NCBI GenBank assembly: GCA_964451095.1
Contig: CAYVGI010000109.1
Span: 1 to 17,507 of the forward strand
DNA: 17,507 nucleotides
From: DAOTTY01 sp964451095
GTDB lineage: Bacteria > Chloroflexota > Anaerolineae > Aggregatilineales > Phototrophicaceae
Reading direction: 5' to 3'
Shown piece by piece: positions 15,541-17,507 of the stretch (within the stretch, counting starts at the first letter, position 1; each line of letters begins with the position of its first letter). A program made the position numbers and the translations under genes. A model generated the notes under the pieces. That model did not search any database. It was given only the letters and a program-made list of their open reading frames with translations, and was not told the DNA's origin.

Positions 15541-15596
15541 TGCATTCGGACAGTGTGAAACACTCAGACAGTATACCCTAAAACTGCGTTCTGAGG

Positions 15597-15632
15597 TGGG
15601 ACATTTGTGCGAACATTTCCGCGAACATTTGG
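15597..15632. repeat. Three iteron-like 12-bp direct repeats
   Basis: The core ACATTT recurs at 15601, 15613 and 15625, exactly every 12 bp. Units 2 and 3 share GCGAACATTT; unit 1 is more diverged. Tandem direct repeats near a rep gene are typical of iterons or partition sites. With only three copies, chance or an unrelated role cannot be excluded. Confidence 0.5.
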
Positions 15633-15724
15633 AGCGGTTTTGGGAAGCAAGCACGGTGCTCATATCGTTCAAGGATGGCGTGCCTACTCCCCTGCTGCTA
15701 GGGCGAGGTGGGGTAGTTGCGTTT

Positions 15725-16558
15725 TTAATTTTCTTTGAAGCCTAGCTCCTCGATTTGCCCCAGCATGGTGCGCAACTCATGGTAGATTTCTTGTTGCCTT
15801 TGCGCTGACAGTTTGTGCCATCGCTTTGGCTCAAGTGCCTCGCGCAGGTCATTTATCCGGTACATGATGTGGATGTTTGGATTCGCTGTCCGCTTGTATG
15901 GGATCTGCGCTGCTGCCATAGCGAGCCGTTTTAGCTCTCGCACCGACAGGCGTTCTTTGCCACCACCGGGAGATACTGCTTCATCTAACAAACGATCCTG
16001 ATCCTCTTTTGGTAACGAAGCGACCTGCACGTGGTGGCTGTAAGTGAGTGATTTCCGACGTCGGAAAGCTGGGAACATTTCGGCGTAGTGCTTAAATTTG
16101 GTCAGGCTGCTGTAGCTGTAGTCAGTTTGTGCGGCAAGCCACTGATATTTGCCCGCTGGCACATCTTTTTCCATCGCTCTGATTTCTTGATACAGCTCGT
16201 CGTTCTCGTCAACCCACTCATCCAGGTACGGCTCTGCCATCAGCGCCCAGTCACCGATCATCCACTGGATGGTGCCTTCGTGGTGTTTGAGGTACTTGCC
16301 CATATCCAGCCATTGATCGCGCGTAAGCCCCTCGCCGTAGTAGCGCAATTCGAGTTGGTTGGTGTCCAGCACAAAATTACCAACATGCAGTTCACCCGGT
16401 TTGATCTCTTGATTTTCCAGGCGCTTGATCTCCGCAAATTCCTCGGCAAGCTGCGCTTTCATGTCCTCTTCAATTGCGCTGCCACCGTAGATTGCCTCGT
16501 CTGCTGCTTGGGCGGGCTGTGCCGCAAACTGGTCTTTTTTACTTTTCTTCTTCCCCAT
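15725..16558 (-). CDS. Helix-turn-helix protein in the ParB position
   Basis: The 277-residue protein has a basic, low-complexity N-terminus (MGKKKSKK, then Ala/Gln-rich), an acidic stretch (about 30-52) and a central domain (about 78-215). In the latter, LTRDQWLDMGKYLKHHEGTI and QWLAAQTDYSYSSLTKFKHY (139-158) look like a DNA-binding helix-turn-helix. SLTYSHHVQVASLPKEDQ (170-187) and LSVRELKRL (204-212) resemble conserved parts of HTH proteins on actinobacterial and chloroflexal mobile elements. I do not see a standard ParB nuclease-like motif. The gene overlaps the end of the ParA gene by 20 bp, with GAGGA 8 nt before its ATG inside parA, so the two are translated together. Position and overlap suggest it is the centromere-binding partner of ParA, possibly also an autorepressor. 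The C-terminal helix-rich tail (235-272) may dimerise. Function is inferred from context. Confidence 0.7.
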   Translation of the reverse strand: MGKKKSKKDQFAAQPAQAADEAIYGGSAIEEDMKAQLAEEFAEIKRLENQEIKPGELHVGNFVLDTNQLELRYYGEGLTRDQWLDMGKYLKHHEGTIQWMIGDWALMAEPYLDEWVDENDELYQEIRAMEKDVPAGKYQWLAAQTDYSYSSLTKFKHYAEMFPAFRRRKSLTYSHHVQVASLPKEDQDRLLDEAVSPGGGKERLSVRELKRLAMAAAQIPYKRTANPNIHIMYRINDLREALEPKRWHKLSAQRQQEIYHELRTMLGQIEELGFKEN

Positions 16559-17339
16559 GGGTGGTTTCCTCTATCCGCTCTACTCGGTCAATAATCTGCC
16601 ACATTTCGCGTGTTGCTACATCTTCCGGCGCGTAGGCAAACAGCATCTGCCGGAAGTACGCTGCCTCTCCGTAGACGATTCTCAGCGGCAATCCGCGCCA
16701 CACCAGGTCGCCATATTGCTGGCGAATTTGCTGCACAATGCCCTGGTGCAACCCGGTTTTGGGGCGGAACATGGTGGGAATAATGCCTGCGATTTTGGCA
16801 ACATTTAGATTGAATTCCGCCCCGGTTTCTCGTGCATCACCAATGTGCTTCAGGCTCTCTGCCAGTCCGTCGGTGCTGTACATCTCCGCGTTGGTGGGCA
16901 GCAAAATAAAATCTGTGGCAAGCATCAGTGATGTGTGCAGCATGGACGGTGTGGGTGATGTGTCCACGATGATGTAGTCAGCAAAGTTTTGCAGTTGCAA
17001 AAAGCGTTTGCGCGGCTCCGAAATGCGGCGTAACTGCCCGGCGATGTTGCGCGTTGCCTCGTTGCCCGCCAGCACAAACAGCACCCCCTTGGGTGTGATG
17101 CTGGTGTAGTTGTCTTGCGGTCCGGGCTGTAGTGTGTGCTGCCACTGTGCCTCGTTGATCAGCAGGTCGTGCAACGCTGGACGCTTTTCCAGCCCGAATG
17201 CAGCGGTGGCGGTCGCCTGTGGGTCAGCGTCTATGAGCACCACACGCTGCCCCCGAATCGCCAACCCGGATGCGATGTGGGTTGCCAGGGTCGTTTTGCC
17301 GACCCCCCCTTTTTCGTTTAAAACGGTGATCACTTTCAT
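16539..17339 (-). CDS. parA: ParA-family partition ATPase
   Basis: The 266-residue protein is a ParA/MinD-superfamily ATPase that would bind the nucleoid and segregate the replicon with its partner. The deviant Walker A KGGVGKTT (10-17) is intact, including the signature Lys10. Walker A' VLIDADPQA (34-42) and Walker B YIIVDTSP (122-129) are also intact, and LLPTNAEMYSTDGL follows at the usual place. There is no N-terminal helix-turn-helix extension, so it is of the short (type Ib or chromosomal-like) form and any promoter autoregulation would need the partner protein. GGAG 7 nt before ATG 17339 supports the start. It overlaps the next gene by 20 bp in a parA-parB arrangement. Chromosomal Soj-type ParA is the alternative; the neighbouring rep gene favours a plasmid partition role. 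The MipZ and arsenate-pump relatives fit less well. Confidence 0.92.
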   Translation of the reverse strand: MKVITVLNEKGGVGKTTLATHIASGLAIRGQRVVLIDADPQATATAAFGLEKRPALHDLLINEAQWQHTLQPGPQDNYTSITPKGVLFVLAGNEATRNIAGQLRRISEPRKRFLQLQNFADYIIVDTSPTPSMLHTSLMLATDFILLPTNAEMYSTDGLAESLKHIGDARETGAEFNLNVAKIAGIIPTMFRPKTGLHQGIVQQIRQQYGDLVWRGLPLRIVYGEAAYFRQMLFAYAPEDVATREMWQIIDRVERIEETTHGEEEK

Positions 17340-17507
17340 AGGCAGGCTCCAGGTGAGGCTATGGGGTTGCTTCGGGGTGGTTTGATGTTATCAACGGGAT
17401 TTTTGAGGGGTAATACACGTTGCCAAAAACGGTCTGTTTACAGGCATTTTAACGCACATTCCGCAGGAAAAATGCAGCGAATTTGGGATTAGCGCGTTAA
17501 GCTCTGC
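17340..17507. other. Upstream region of the par operon with palindromes
   Basis: No gene is visible before the window ends. Features present are TTGAT-GTT-ATCAA (17382-17394), a compact palindrome 42 bp before the parA start; GCATTTT (17444-17450) with AAAATGC (17469-17475); and TTAACGC (17449-17455) with GCGTTAA (17494-17500). The site ACGCACATTCCGC (17452-17464) resembles the 12-bp repeats near rep. This is where a par operator and promoter are expected; TTGGCA on the minus strand near 17420 could be a -35, without a clear -10. Confidence 0.4.

Larger units (their letters stand above)
15383..15724. other. Non-coding region between rep and the par genes, candidate origin or centromere
   Basis: About 340 bp without a convincing gene. 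It holds several ordered elements: GCGGT/ACCGC (15467-15483), a long imperfect palindrome (15512-15540), two GACAGT direct repeats 18 bp apart (15549-15554, 15567-15572) flanking AGTGT-GAA-ACACT (15552-15564), three 12-bp repeats (15597-15632), and CCCT/AGGG near 15690-15703. It lies directly upstream of rep and downstream of the partition genes, where plasmid origins and parS-type sites are often found. The rep promoter should be here, but no good -35/-10 pair was found on the minus strand. Confidence 0.45.

Noticed and set aside
15409..15672. Minus-strand 87-residue open frame between rep and the par genes
   Set aside because: The composition is Ser/Cys-rich without domain-like pattern, no ribosome binding site is apparent, and it runs across the palindromes and 12-bp repeats, which explain the region better.
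15690..15725. CCCT/AGGG hairpin plus T-rich string as terminator
   Set aside because: The stem is only four base pairs and the T-run lies too far from it. On the minus strand, where the gene ends, no T-tract follows.

Overview
The window looks like a piece of a Chloroflexota (Anaerolineae-like) genome. This is inferred from three protein styles: a secreted LysM protein with P/T-rich linker and beta-sandwich repeats, a Sat-CysC fusion, and GT4 glycosyltransferases beside a Wzz/tyrosine-kinase fusion. No rRNA or other marker gene is present, so the assignment is tentative. I see no tRNA, rRNA, CRISPR array, transposase or integrase.

Left part (about 1-12,260): exopolysaccharide and cell-surface genes. 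A GT4 glycosyltransferase (145-1398) and a Wzz-type chain-length regulator fused to a BY-kinase (1463-3166) form a short plus-strand operon, closed by an intrinsic terminator at 3197-3238. Next is a 1337-residue secreted protein (3502-7515): a pectate-lyase-like beta-helix, a calcium-binding TSP3-like segment, six copies of a beta-rich repeat and a Pro/Gln linker. A perfect hairpin (7541-7570) separates it from a convergent second GT4 glycosyltransferase (7596-8714, minus). Divergent from that is a bifunctional ATP sulfurylase/APS kinase (9008-10735), preceded by an exact TGTGA-N6-TCACA palindrome. A secreted LysM protein with three repeated beta-sandwich domains follows (10811-12259).

Right part (about 12,260-17,507): a plasmid-type maintenance module, all on the minus strand. 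In transcription order it holds a ParA ATPase (16539-17339), an overlapping helix-turn-helix protein in the ParB position (15725-16558), a roughly 345-bp non-coding segment rich in palindromes and 12-bp direct repeats, and a 1012-residue Toprim + SF2-helicase replication protein (12271-15309) that resembles cyanobacterial-plasmid CyRepA-type Rep proteins. A clear plus-strand intrinsic terminator (15356-15382) faces the rep gene just upstream of its start codon, after two more stem-loops that cover the rep start. This layout suggests a countertranscript RNA controlling replication.

The left genes would build, length-control, trim or bind a surface polysaccharide, and the Sat-CysC enzyme supplies APS/PAPS for sulfur assimilation or sulfation. 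The right genes would replicate and partition the DNA molecule. Their juxtaposition means either that the window lies on a large plasmid or secondary replicon carrying surface-polysaccharide genes, or that a plasmid is integrated next to them.
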